Origin: JAUWKC01 sp035529895
GTDB taxonomy: Bacteria; Planctomycetota; Phycisphaerae; Sedimentisphaerales; Anaerobacaceae
Direction of reading: 5' to 3'
NCBI GenBank assembly: GCA_035529895.1
Contig: DATKVV010000014.1
Coordinates: forward strand, 1-64,000
DNA length: 64,000 nt
The notes under the pieces are model-generated. The model saw only the letters and a program-made list of their open reading frames with translations. It made no database searches and was not told the DNA's origin. Position 1 is the first letter of the stretch, and each line of letters begins with the position of its first letter. Positions 42,076 to 50,296 of this stretch are shown one piece after another. The position numbers and the translations under genes were made by a program.

Positions 42076-44244
42076 ATGCGTAGAAATATTATATCCATCG
42101 TACTGGCCGGTCTGTGTGCTCTTACGGGTGATTTAGCGTGGTCTCAAAGCCGCAAGATTCCGTCGAGGTGGGTCGGCGGGCCTGTCATCCTGACGGCGGG
42201 CGAGAAGGGTTCCTTCGACGACGTGGCCGTAAAGGACCCCACAATAGTCTATTATCAGGGGAAATGGCATCTGTTTTATACGGTGAGCGGCAAGGAACCC
42301 GGCGGCATCGGGTACGTATCGGCTGAAAGCCTCGATTTGCTCGCGACGGCGCCGCGGCACAAGCTGAATCAATTTCGCGGGCAAACCAGTGACAGCCAGG
42401 GCGGTGCGCCGCAGGTGTTTTTTTTCGAGCCGCAAAAGCTTTGGTATCTGATTTACCAGACGAAGGATTTCAATCGCCAGCCGGTTTATTCCACGACGCC
42501 GACAATCGACAAGCCCGAATCCTGGAGCAGGACCAGGAACCTGATAGTGCGCGAAGAGCCGGACGTTAAATGGATCGATTTCTGGGTTATTTGCGACGAT
42601 GTGAATGCGTATTTCTTTTACAGCCGGGGCCGCAAGGACGTTTACGCTCGCTGGACGAAAATCGGCAATTTTCCGAACGGTTTCGGGCCCGGGCGATTGG
42701 CTTTTTCGCCGATGCCCAAACCCCTGACCGAGGCGGTGCACATCTACAAGGTAAGGGGCAAACAGGAATATCACATGTTTTATGAAACCAGGCCCGAAGG
42801 CGAGAAAATGCGTCGTTACGGTCTGGCGACGGCTTCGAATCTGCTTGGGCCCTGGAGCCGCGAGGCCGACGATTTCGCCATCGGCGACAAGCTGGTCTTC
42901 TCCAGCCCGGCGGACCGGTGGACCGACGAGGTTTCACACGGTGAAATGATTCGGACGGGTTACAACCAGAAGCTCGAATACGCCCCGGCGGACGGGCGGT
43001 TCCTGATTCAGGGGCTGCGCTCGAAAGAGCACGTTGGCGAGTACCGGCGACTGGGCTGGCGACTGGGCATCATCAGGCCCGTCTATGGCGATAGTGAGAA
43101 TGCGCCGGCGAATACCTTCTTTGTTGCCCGAAATGGGAATGATTCCAGTGGCGGCACCGAAGACCGGCCTTTCAGGAGTCCCGAAAAAGCTATCGAAACG
43201 GTACAGCCCGGCCGGACCATTCTTATCAGGGGTGGAACCTACGCGCTTGTGCGCAGCGTCAACCTGAGCAAAGACGGCAGCGAAGGAAAACGCATCAACC
43301 TGTGGGCCTATCCGGGCGAGCAGGTTATACTGGATTTTTCGAATGCCGGCGACTCTTCGGATGGATTGAAAATAGAGGGCAGCTTCTGGCACCTGAAGGG
43401 TTTGGTGATACAAAAGGCGGGCGAGAAGGGCATTCATGTCAGCGGCTCAAATAATGTTTTCGAGAGGATAATAACCCGGAAGAACGCAGATGCAGGGATT
43501 AAGCTTGATAACGGTGCGGCAGACAACCAGGTTTTGAACTGCGATTCGTACTTGAACTACGACAAGGCGACACACGGGAGCAACGCAGACGGTTTTGCCG
43601 CGAAGCACGGTCTTGGGAAAGCAAATGCGTTCATTGGCTGTCGTGCCTGGAACAACTCGGATGACGGCTTCGACTTCATGGAGGCGGGTAACGCGGTGCG
43701 CGTTGAGAATTGCTGGTCGTGGGGGAACGGACAGAATATATGGGGTGACGCCGGTTTCGATGGCAACGGCGTGGGATTTAAGCTGGGCGATGGTCCCGGC
43801 GAACACGTCATAATTCGCTGCCTGGTGTGGGCAAATGCCAAAAGCGGATTCAACATACAGGGCAATACATCGAGTGTCACCCTGTACAACAACACGGCCT
43901 GGAATAATGGCAGAAACTACTTTTTCGACGATAATCACCCTCATAAGCTGAGAAACAATTTGTCCTTCGAGGGCGAGGTTGTTATGTGGCCGGGCATCGA
44001 CCATACGAACAACAGTTGGAACGGCGGATTTATGGTTACCCGGGATGACTTCTTGAGTCTGGACGATAGCGGCGCCAAAAGTCCGAGGAATCCGGATGGC
44101 GGCTTGCCGGAAAGCAGTTTTCTCAGACTGGCGCCAAACAGCGATTTGACAGATGGCGGAGTCAGCGTTGGACTTTCCTTTGTGGGGCGTGCACCGGATT
44201 TGGGGGCCTTCGAAACACCAATTATGCCGACCGGGAAATTTTAA
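42076..44244 (+). CDS. GH62-like arabinofuranosidase fused to a PL9-like pectate lyase
   Basis: After a signal peptide, residues about 30-340 match GH62 alpha-L-arabinofuranosidases: VGGPVILTAGEKGSFDDVAV, KDPTIVYYQGKWHLFYTVSG, and a late HGEMIRTGYNQKLEY block. The KDPT Asp is the expected base. Residues about 345-720 form a right-handed beta-helix of PL9 type: FFVARNGNDSSGGTEDRPFR, ILIRGGTYALVRSVNL, DGFAAKHGLGKANAFIGCRA and WNNSDDGFDFMEAGN, where PL9 calcium ligands and the catalytic Lys occur. GAGGT precedes the start. One chain could thus remove arabinose and cleave the pectin backbone, matching the neighbouring GH78. Confidence 0.78.
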   Translation: MRRNIISIVLAGLCALTGDLAWSQSRKIPSRWVGGPVILTAGEKGSFDDVAVKDPTIVYYQGKWHLFYTVSGKEPGGIGYVSAESLDLLATAPRHKLNQFRGQTSDSQGGAPQVFFFEPQKLWYLIYQTKDFNRQPVYSTTPTIDKPESWSRTRNLIVREEPDVKWIDFWVICDDVNAYFFYSRGRKDVYARWTKIGNFPNGFGPGRLAFSPMPKPLTEAVHIYKVRGKQEYHMFYETRPEGEKMRRYGLATASNLLGPWSREADDFAIGDKLVFSSPADRWTDEVSHGEMIRTGYNQKLEYAPADGRFLIQGLRSKEHVGEYRRLGWRLGIIRPVYGDSENAPANTFFVARNGNDSSGGTEDRPFRSPEKAIETVQPGRTILIRGGTYALVRSVNLSKDGSEGKRINLWAYPGEQVILDFSNAGDSSDGLKIEGSFWHLKGLVIQKAGEKGIHVSGSNNVFERIITRKNADAGIKLDNGAADNQVLNCDSYLNYDKATHGSNADGFAAKHGLGKANAFIGCRAWNNSDDGFDFMEAGNAVRVENCWSWGNGQNIWGDAGFDGNGVGFKLGDGPGEHVIIRCLVWANAKSGFNIQGNTSSVTLYNNTAWNNGRNYFFDDNHPHKLRNNLSFEGEVVMWPGIDHTNNSWNGGFMVTRDDFLSLDDSGAKSPRNPDGGLPESSFLRLAPNSDLTDGGVSVGLSFVGRAPDLGAFETPIMPTGKF

Positions 44245-44350
44245 TGAGATTTCGCAGTTGTGACGTATTTGGCGGTTTGGACTGTAGTGACATAAGGCCA
44301 AAATAATTCCCTTGTACTCCATTGCGCGTCATCGATGCGTCTGCAATATA

Positions 44351-44510
44351 AGACTGCGTACACCAATGCCGGGAAGAAAGCCCCGAAAGGCGTCCGGAGA
44401 ATAAATCGGCTTGCCGAGTTGCCGGAGCTTCGAGAAAAAATCAACGCCGAAACATCACACTGACTCAGAACGACCTTGCACGAATACACAGAAACCTTCC
44501 TCACAAACTC
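44351..44510 (+). pseudogene. Duplicated 3' end of the HAD hydrolase gene plus its flank
   Basis: The frame reads TAYTNAGKKAPKGVRRINRL then AELPELREKINAETSH and stops, almost the same as the C-terminus of the HAD gene ending at 15985. The match continues past the stop (CTCAGAACGAC.TTGCACGAATACACAGAAA) into non-coding flank. There is no upstream part of the gene. It is in the opposite orientation to the original, 28 kb away. Diverged but close, it looks like an old partial duplication. Confidence 0.75.
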
Positions 44511-44820
44511 ATCCATCATCCCTGCGCAAGCAGGAATCTGTAAAAGGCTCCGCAATTGCCTCGAAAACTTCGTCACAAACAGATTAAAATCTGACACTCT
44601 AAACCTAACCGATGCCCTGCCTGCCCTTCGTAGCCCCCAAGGCGAATGGTAGTGTGCCATATTTCGCACCTCTTGTTTACTCGACTTGCCAAACGCTATC
44701 CGCTCCGCGCTGCCTTTCTGTCATTGCGAGGCCGAAGGCCGTGGCAATCTCAACCGCCCCTCGTCATTGCCAGGAGCGACCAGTCCTACGAAGCCCCCAA
44801 AGGACGGAGGGCGGAAGTGA

Positions 44821-44963
44821 CGCGGCAATCTCAACCCAAATGACCCATAATAAATAATAAATCGACTTTCCACTTCTCTTTTTCCTTCTTTTCTGCTATT
44901 TTCTGTGCGTAAACGCGCGATGCGTCCGGGCACGGAAACAACATGAGGTACAATTTACGAGAT
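44821..44963 (+). repeat. Dispersed intergenic repeat, copy A
   Basis: Shares an about 140-base colinear stretch with 46911-47050 in the same orientation (CGCGGCAATCTCA, CCATAATAAATAATAAATCG, TGCTATTTTCTG, CGGAAACAACA). The copies differ at scattered bases. Each lies shortly before a coding region: copy A before the beta-propeller gene, copy B before the PrrC/RloC-like ATPase. Confidence 0.75.
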
Positions 44964-44969
44964 GACAGG

Positions 44970-45052
44970 CCTGTCCTGAGTGTAATCGAAGGATACGAGC
45001 GACGAGCGACAAGCGACGAAATACCAGACCTGTCCTGAGCGCAGTCGAAGGA
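44970..45052 (+). repeat. Two copies of a CCTGTCCTGAG...TCGAAGGA element
   Basis: A 24-base element at 44970-44993 recurs at 45029-45052 with three differences, separated by a GACGAGCGACAAGCGACGA-type stretch. Both read CCTGTCCTGAG then YGYARTCGAAGGA. It resembles short intergenic repeats common in environmental bacterial genomes. No function is evident. Confidence 0.6.
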
Positions 45053-45109
45053 CACGAAACTGTTTGCCGGGTTTGTTGTTTTGATAATACAATGTGATGT
45101 GAAAAAAAC

Positions 45110-45127
45110 GTGACTGTCCCCAGTTTT
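45110..45127 (+). repeat. Left copy of an 18-bp GTGACTGTCCC-type inverted repeat
   Basis: GTGACTGTCCCCAGTTTT here matches, with one mismatch, the reverse complement of 49477-49494. The two face each other 4.4 kb apart and enclose the beta-propeller and the ATPase genes. This type of TGACTGTCCC element is often seen near REP-associated transposase scars, but no such transposase is present here. Confidence 0.55.
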
Positions 45128-46339
45128 AAACGAAAATGCTTGGTCCTTGCGGTTTTGCTTCTTATCGGAGAAGGGTACTGCTCCGACAGTAATGGTGCGT
45201 GTAGTAAAGCGACGCTTCCAGAGGTACAGGCCATCACCAAGGGGCCGAAATTCCACTGGTTCGGATACTACGACAAGCTCCAGTTTGACCCCGCCTGCCG
45301 ATACGCACTCGGTATGGAGGTTGACTTTGAGCATCGTTCTCCCACCCCAAACGACACCATCAAGGTTGGAATGGTTGACCTTAAGGACAATGACCGCTGG
45401 GTCGAACTTGGCGAAAGTCGGGCATGGTGCTGGCAGCAGGGCTGTATGCTTCAGTGGCGACCGAAGTCCTCGAGCCAAGTCCTCTGGAACGATAGGGAGG
45501 GTGACCGTTTTGTCTGTAGAGTAATGGATGTCAAAACCGGCAGGAGACGAACAATCCCCTATCCAATTTACCACATAAGCCCGGATGGCAAATGGGCCCT
45601 CGGAACAGATTTCTCACGCATTAACGACATGCGACCAGGATACGGCTACGCCGGAATCCCGGATACCAGCAGAGACGTGATGACGCCGGCTGGTTCGGGC
45701 ATCTACCTTGTGAATATCGACTCCGGCGAGCATAAATTCCTGTTCTCCGTGGCAGATATCGCAAAGTTCCGCTACGGCGGCCAGAGTGCCGAACACAAAC
45801 TCTATTTCAACCATGTGGCCTGGAGTCCTGACGGCAGGCGATTCCTCTTTTTCAACCGTGGTCAGGGGGTAACAACGCAGGTGTATACTGCCGCCGCGGA
45901 TGGGACCGATATCCGGTTTCTGGCCGAACAATCGTCTCACTTTGCTTGGCGCGACCCAAGGCATGTTCTAATCTGGTCGGAAGGTGCATACCGCTTGTAT
46001 GAGGATAACGGTTCCGGCAACGGGCGGGTAGTCTGGCACGCCCCAAATGGCCATGTTTCATACCTGCCGGACCAAAACTGGGTCGTCACAGACACTTACC
46101 CCCAGGCAGACCAGCGCCGGCAAGAGGTTTATTTATATCATATTCCATCCGGCAAGAAGGTATCCTTGGGTCGTTTTCATTCACCCGTCCAGTACAAAGG
46201 CGAATGGCGCTGTGATACCCACCCACGGGTGAGCCCCGACGGCAACAAGGTAATTATCGACTCGGCCCACCGCGGAGAGGGTCGCCAGATGTATCTGATT
46301 CCTATAACCGGCATCACAGATTCTGTGCGCCAGAAGTAA
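45110..46339 (+). CDS. Secreted TolB/WD40-like beta-propeller protein
   Basis: A signal peptide (KRKCLVLAVLLLIGEGYCSD) leads into about 390 residues of propeller blades. GYYDKLQFDPACRYALGMEV, ISPDGKWALGTDFSRINDMR, HVAWSPDGRRFLFFNRGQG and HPRVSPDGNKVIIDSAHRGE have the SPDGxxxxF/V pattern of TolB-like or oligogalacturonate-lyase-like propellers. With the adjacent pectin genes a role in oligogalacturonate handling is tempting but unproven. The GTG start has no Shine-Dalgarno, and its first bases are part of an 18-base inverted repeat; an unusual translation start or a later start is possible. Confidence 0.62.
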   Translation: MTVPSFKRKCLVLAVLLLIGEGYCSDSNGACSKATLPEVQAITKGPKFHWFGYYDKLQFDPACRYALGMEVDFEHRSPTPNDTIKVGMVDLKDNDRWVELGESRAWCWQQGCMLQWRPKSSSQVLWNDREGDRFVCRVMDVKTGRRRTIPYPIYHISPDGKWALGTDFSRINDMRPGYGYAGIPDTSRDVMTPAGSGIYLVNIDSGEHKFLFSVADIAKFRYGGQSAEHKLYFNHVAWSPDGRRFLFFNRGQGVTTQVYTAAADGTDIRFLAEQSSHFAWRDPRHVLIWSEGAYRLYEDNGSGNGRVVWHAPNGHVSYLPDQNWVVTDTYPQADQRRQEVYLYHIPSGKKVSLGRFHSPVQYKGEWRCDTHPRVSPDGNKVIIDSAHRGEGRQMYLIPITGITDSVRQK

Positions 46340-46387
46340 CAGCCCGGCAACAGAAATCTTCCCCCCGGCCGACTTGTCCGCCGTTTA

Positions 46388-46485
46388 CCCGCCGCAGGCG
46401 GGTTCGTCTGGCGGACTTGTCCACCGCTTGCCCGCCATCCTTCTGGCGGGTTTACCCGCCGTCCTGCTCGTCCGCCGTAGGCGGA
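46388..46485. repeat. Cluster of CCCGCC/GGCGGG and TCCGCC/GGCGGA hairpins
   Basis: Three short perfect dyads follow one another: CCCGCC-GCA-GGCGGG (46388-46402), CCCGCC-8-GGCGGG (46431-46450) and TCCGCC-GTA-GGCGGA (46471-46485). Similar units recur at 46.75 kb and 49.6 kb. They follow the beta-propeller stop and may terminate transcription. The stretch 46340-47113 otherwise contains only repeats. Confidence 0.6.
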
Positions 46486-46910
46486 TTTGGCGGGCAGCCG
46501 GATTAACTTTTCACTTCCCTTCCCGCCCCCCGCCGTCATTCTGAGCAACGCCGAGAAATCTATTAAAAAAACGCGACGCCCCGCGTCGCCTCCGCCTCGG
46601 TTAGCCCCCAGCTCCGCTGGGGGTCAAACTATAACGCACCCCCGAAGCCCGCACGACTCCCGCTACCTCTTCAAATCCTCCATAAACCTTATGCGCGTCT
46701 CTGGCGCGGATCATCCCGACCGAGCACAGCGCGCCCTTGTCATCCCGACCGAAGTCCGCCGTAGTCTTGACGCAGGCGGACGAAGCGGAGGGACCTGGCC
46801 CCCACATATAATCAAGCGCCCGTCTATCATCCCCGCCAAGCCAGAAATGCACGCCCTGTCATTTCGAGCGACCTGTCCTCCGCAGCGCCAACGAGCCGAG
46901 AGTGCAACCG

Positions 46911-47050
46911 CGGCAATCTCACACCGAATAATCCATAATAAATAATAAATCGATTTTCCCCTTGCCTTTTCCCTCCTTTTGTGCTATTTTCTGCACCTGA
47001 ATACGTGATGCATCCGGGAGCGGAAACAACACGAGACACGATTCACCAGA
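46911..47050 (+). repeat. Dispersed intergenic repeat, copy B
   Basis: Second copy of the about 140-base element at 44821-44963, same orientation, ending about 60 bases before the ATPase start. Shared blocks are CCATAATAAATAATAAATCG, GTGCTATTTTCTG and CGGAAACAACA. Confidence 0.75.
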
Positions 47051-47113
47051 TACGAATTAAAAGGCGGGAATTGTGGACCAAGCCACTGTATGTACTATTA
47101 AATAGGAACAGCG

Positions 47114-49417
47114 ATGTTAAAGGAAATCAATCTAATAAGAAATATAGGTTGTTTTGACTCTTTCAGTGGTCTGAGCGACCTCAAAAAATTAGTCCTTATT
47201 TATGCAGAAAATGGGCGAGGAAAAACCACTCTGTCTGCTATCTTATCTTCGCTGGCAAATAACGATGCTAATATACTTATGGCAAGAAAAAGATTAGGAG
47301 CTTCACACCAACCTCATGTTATACTCAGTATTGAAGATGCAAATGCAGCTACAATATTCCGAGATAATACATGGAACCACCCTTTCGAACCCATTTTTAT
47401 ATATGATGATGAGTATGTAAGTCGAAACGTTTATTCAGGCCTTGAAATAACAGCTAATCACAGACAGAGTTTGCATGAAGTTATTCTTGGTCATAGGGGA
47501 GTGTCGTTAGCCAGAAGGGTCGATGAGCTTGCCCAGAAGATCAGTGAATGTAACCGTATAATAAGAGAAACTTCGGATGAAATAACTTCCGATAAAAGCT
47601 TTGGATTGGATATTGATGCTTTCTCCAGCCTCCCCCAAATCGAGGGTATAGAACACGCTGTAAAAGAAAAGCAGAAAGAATATGATGCCGTGTGTCAATC
47701 AGATACTATTTCAAATAAGCCCCTTTTCTCACAAATTTCTTTTCCCGTTATTAACATCGAAGCGCTAAGAGATATATTGTCAAGGGAGTTATCTGATCTA
47801 AATGAAACTGCTGTTCAAGGCGTAAGAAAGCATTTTTCATTGATTGGTGATAAGGCGGAAGAGTGGATATCAGATGGTATGGACAGGATTATAAGTGAAG
47901 GTGAAGGATTAGAAAGATGTCCTTTCTGTGGTCAAAACATTAGTCCTCTAGATTTGATTGATATGTATAGAGCATATTTTGGTCAAGCATATATAGCACT
48001 AAATAGAGACATCGAGTTGCACATAAGTCAATACGCAACAGATTTCAGCGGTGATCAGTTATCCTCAAAGCAAGAAGATGTAAACAAGGTGATTGACTTG
48101 CATAGATTCTGGCAGACATTTCTTGAGCTTCGTGAAATAGATATAAAGTGGGCCGACATTTCTACTACTTGGCAAGAAGCTCGAGATGAAATTCTCTCTT
48201 TACTGACAACCAAAAAGTCCTCTCCGCTTAATACAGTAGACTTAACAGGTGATGCTAAACAAAAAATTGAAAGATATATTTCCATTATTAGCGGAGTTCA
48301 GGAGCAAATTCAATCTTTGATTAACTTAAATCAAAAAATGAGCGAAATAAAAGCCTCTGCAGATTCTAGTAATCTGCAAGATGTACGCAATCAATTGAAC
48401 AGGCTAAAGGCAACTCAATCAAGACATTCAGATGAGTTAAAACGTTGGTGCGATATTTACCTGTCTGCAGTGAGCAAAAAGGCTGATTTAGAATCTGAAA
48501 AAGAAATAGCACGCGTAGAGTTGGATAATCATAGGCAGACAGTTTTTTCGCAATATCATGATTCTATAAATACACACTTAGAATTATTCGGCGCAAATTT
48601 CAGAATTGGAGCATTGCAATCTTCTAATGCGGCGGGTCTTCCCAGTACAACATATCATTTAATTGTGAATGACCATGAAGTGCCATTAGCAATTCAAGGA
48701 AATAGGCTTGATTTGCCATGCTTCAAAAACACTTTGAGTGCTGGCGACCGTAATACACTTGCGCTATCTTTCTTTTTTGCTTCGCTTGAAAATGAACCCG
48801 ACTTAGAAAATTCAATTATTGTTCTCGATGATCCTATTTCAAGTCTTGACGATGGACGTACCACGACAACAATTCAAAAGATTAGAAGTCTCCTTTCTTT
48901 GACTAAGCAAGTCATTGTTCTATGCCATTTGACAGCCTTTCTATGTGACATTTGGGAACACTCAGATAAAAATAATACGACTGCATTGAAGATTTCGCGG
49001 CGCCTGAATAGCACTTCCGATATAGTACCATGGGATGTGTCGTCTGATGCATTTACTGAATACGATAAGCGCCACAAGATTCTAAGGGATTACGTTAACG
49101 AAGATACGGGGGATAAGAGATACGTTGCTCAATGTCTAAGGCCTGTTATGGAAAAATATTTACGTATTACATTTCCTGAGCATTGTATGCCAGGAACCTC
49201 ACTTGGTCAATTTGAGAATCACGTAAAAAATCTTTTGGAAAATGGGCAGCGAATTACGAGTGATGTTGATTTCCGCGAGTTGAGAGATATAAGGGAATAT
49301 GCTAATAAATTTCATCATGATACTAATCCTGCTTGGCAAACAGAACAGATAAATGACAATGAACTTTTGGGATTTGTAAAACGTGTGCTGAATTTTGTAA
49401 AGCACGGTACGACATAA
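47114..49417 (+). CDS. PrrC/RloC-like AAA_13 ATPase, candidate anti-phage nuclease
   Basis: An ABC/SMC-type ATPase of 767 residues. Walker A is AENGRGKTTL (31-40), a single CPFCGQ (269-274) resembles a RloC zinc-hook half site within a long coiled-coil region (about 130-480), the signature is LSAGDRNTLALSFFFASL (541-558), and Walker B is IIVLDDPISSLD (568-579). The C-terminus (about 665-740: LRPVMEKYLRITF, RELRDIREYANKFHHD) contains Arg727-x6-His734, compatible with an Rx4-6H RNase-like motif as in HEPN domains. PrrC and RloC are anticodon nucleases that act on infection; the family link is by architecture and the nuclease role is inferred. The gene is much AT-richer than its neighbours, suggesting transfer, and has no restriction-modification partner. 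Confidence 0.75.
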   Translation: MLKEINLIRNIGCFDSFSGLSDLKKLVLIYAENGRGKTTLSAILSSLANNDANILMARKRLGASHQPHVILSIEDANAATIFRDNTWNHPFEPIFIYDDEYVSRNVYSGLEITANHRQSLHEVILGHRGVSLARRVDELAQKISECNRIIRETSDEITSDKSFGLDIDAFSSLPQIEGIEHAVKEKQKEYDAVCQSDTISNKPLFSQISFPVINIEALRDILSRELSDLNETAVQGVRKHFSLIGDKAEEWISDGMDRIISEGEGLERCPFCGQNISPLDLIDMYRAYFGQAYIALNRDIELHISQYATDFSGDQLSSKQEDVNKVIDLHRFWQTFLELREIDIKWADISTTWQEARDEILSLLTTKKSSPLNTVDLTGDAKQKIERYISIISGVQEQIQSLINLNQKMSEIKASADSSNLQDVRNQLNRLKATQSRHSDELKRWCDIYLSAVSKKADLESEKEIARVELDNHRQTVFSQYHDSINTHLELFGANFRIGALQSSNAAGLPSTTYHLIVNDHEVPLAIQGNRLDLPCFKNTLSAGDRNTLALSFFFASLENEPDLENSIIVLDDPISSLDDGRTTTTIQKIRSLLSLTKQVIVLCHLTAFLCDIWEHSDKNNTTALKISRRLNSTSDIVPWDVSSDAFTEYDKRHKILRDYVNEDTGDKRYVAQCLRPVMEKYLRITFPEHCMPGTSLGQFENHVKNLLENGQRITSDVDFRELRDIREYANKFHHDTNPAWQTEQINDNELLGFVKRVLNFVKHGTT

Positions 49418-49476
49418 TAAGATTTCTGAAAAAGCTGGCACAAATTAAAGGTGTCGGCTACTTTATTATCAGCAGA

Positions 49477-49494
49477 AAAACTAGGGACAGTCAC
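49477..49494 (-). repeat. Right copy of the 18-bp GTGACTGTCCC-type inverted repeat
   Basis: AAAACTAGGGACAGTCAC is the reverse complement of the left copy at 45110-45127 except for one base. It lies 60 bases after the ATPase stop. Confidence 0.55.
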
Positions 49495-49599
49495 CTACGC
49501 TACTCTGCAAAGTACTCGTTACGTAGCACGACCTGTGGCCAATCCCGGTTTTGAACCTTTGAGAATTCGCATTTTGAATTTGTTTCCGCCGTGAGGCGT

Positions 49600-49700
49600 C
49601 CTCCGGAGGATTCTTGTCCGCCTCGCCGTTTGGCGGACTTGTCCGCCGCTTGCCCGCCACGCCTTCTGGCGGGTAGTCTTGACGTAGGCGGATAGGATTT
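49600..49700. repeat. GC-rich TCCGCC/GGCGGA and CCCGCC/GGCGGG hairpin cluster
   Basis: Same type of units as at 46.39-46.49 kb (TCCGCC-TCGCCGTTT-GGCGGA, CCCGCC-ACGCCTTCT-GGCGGG, then GTCTTGACGTAGGCGGATA). The interval 49418-50296 has no gene I can support; it holds these repeats, AT-rich phrases such as ACGAGATGCGAGATGCGAGA, and the hairpin at 49.93 kb. Confidence 0.6.
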
Positions 49701-49930
49701 CCTGCTTCGGATTTCCCTCCAACTCTGTGCCCTCTGTGAACTCTGTGGCTAATCAAAGATTTCACTTTACATCCGGCTTGTAATAAGGTATAATACTGCC
49801 CAAACTAAATACCCTATAACACTCAATGCTGAACGCTGAATACTGAAACCTGGAACTTGAACACTTAAACCCTTGAACCTCAACCCTCAACACGGACGAC
49901 CTTAAAATGCCTACCCAACCCCAAAATTTA

Positions 49931-49978
49931 TCCCGTGAGATGGTCTTACCTGCCTATAAGGCACCTATCTCACCGGGA
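49931..49978. repeat. Cruciform-like inverted repeat
   Basis: TCCCGTGAGAT pairs with ATCTCACCGGGA (one bulge), and the loop itself contains the palindrome TGCCTATAAGGCA. This bipartite structure resembles REP-type intergenic elements. A terminator role is possible but no gene ends nearby. Confidence 0.5.
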
Positions 49979-50063
49979 CCGCCCCCATCGCCCCCGACCC
50001 TGTCAAACCCGGCAAACCTCCGCTCCGCGAAACAAATCGCCCCTCCTGCCATGCAGGTACGAT

Positions 50064-50096
<33 letters not shown>

Positions 50097-50296
50097 AATT
50101 GATTATGCAAAACAAACCCAATTTCCTAAAAGCCGAAATGAACGCAAGCTTTGTTCGAACAAAGGGTTATGAAAATGAAAACGCCATCAGGCCCCCAAAA
50201 AAACAAACCCAATCAAACCCAATTTTTGTACCATTGGTTCTGTTTATTGTTTATAAATGCCTCCAAGCGCTGACAATTTGATAGGGAATTTTCTGT

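Noticed and set aside
46388..46900. CRISPR array
   Set aside because: The repeats are short palindromes of variable spacing, with no uniform repeat-spacer periodicity and no cas genes nearby.
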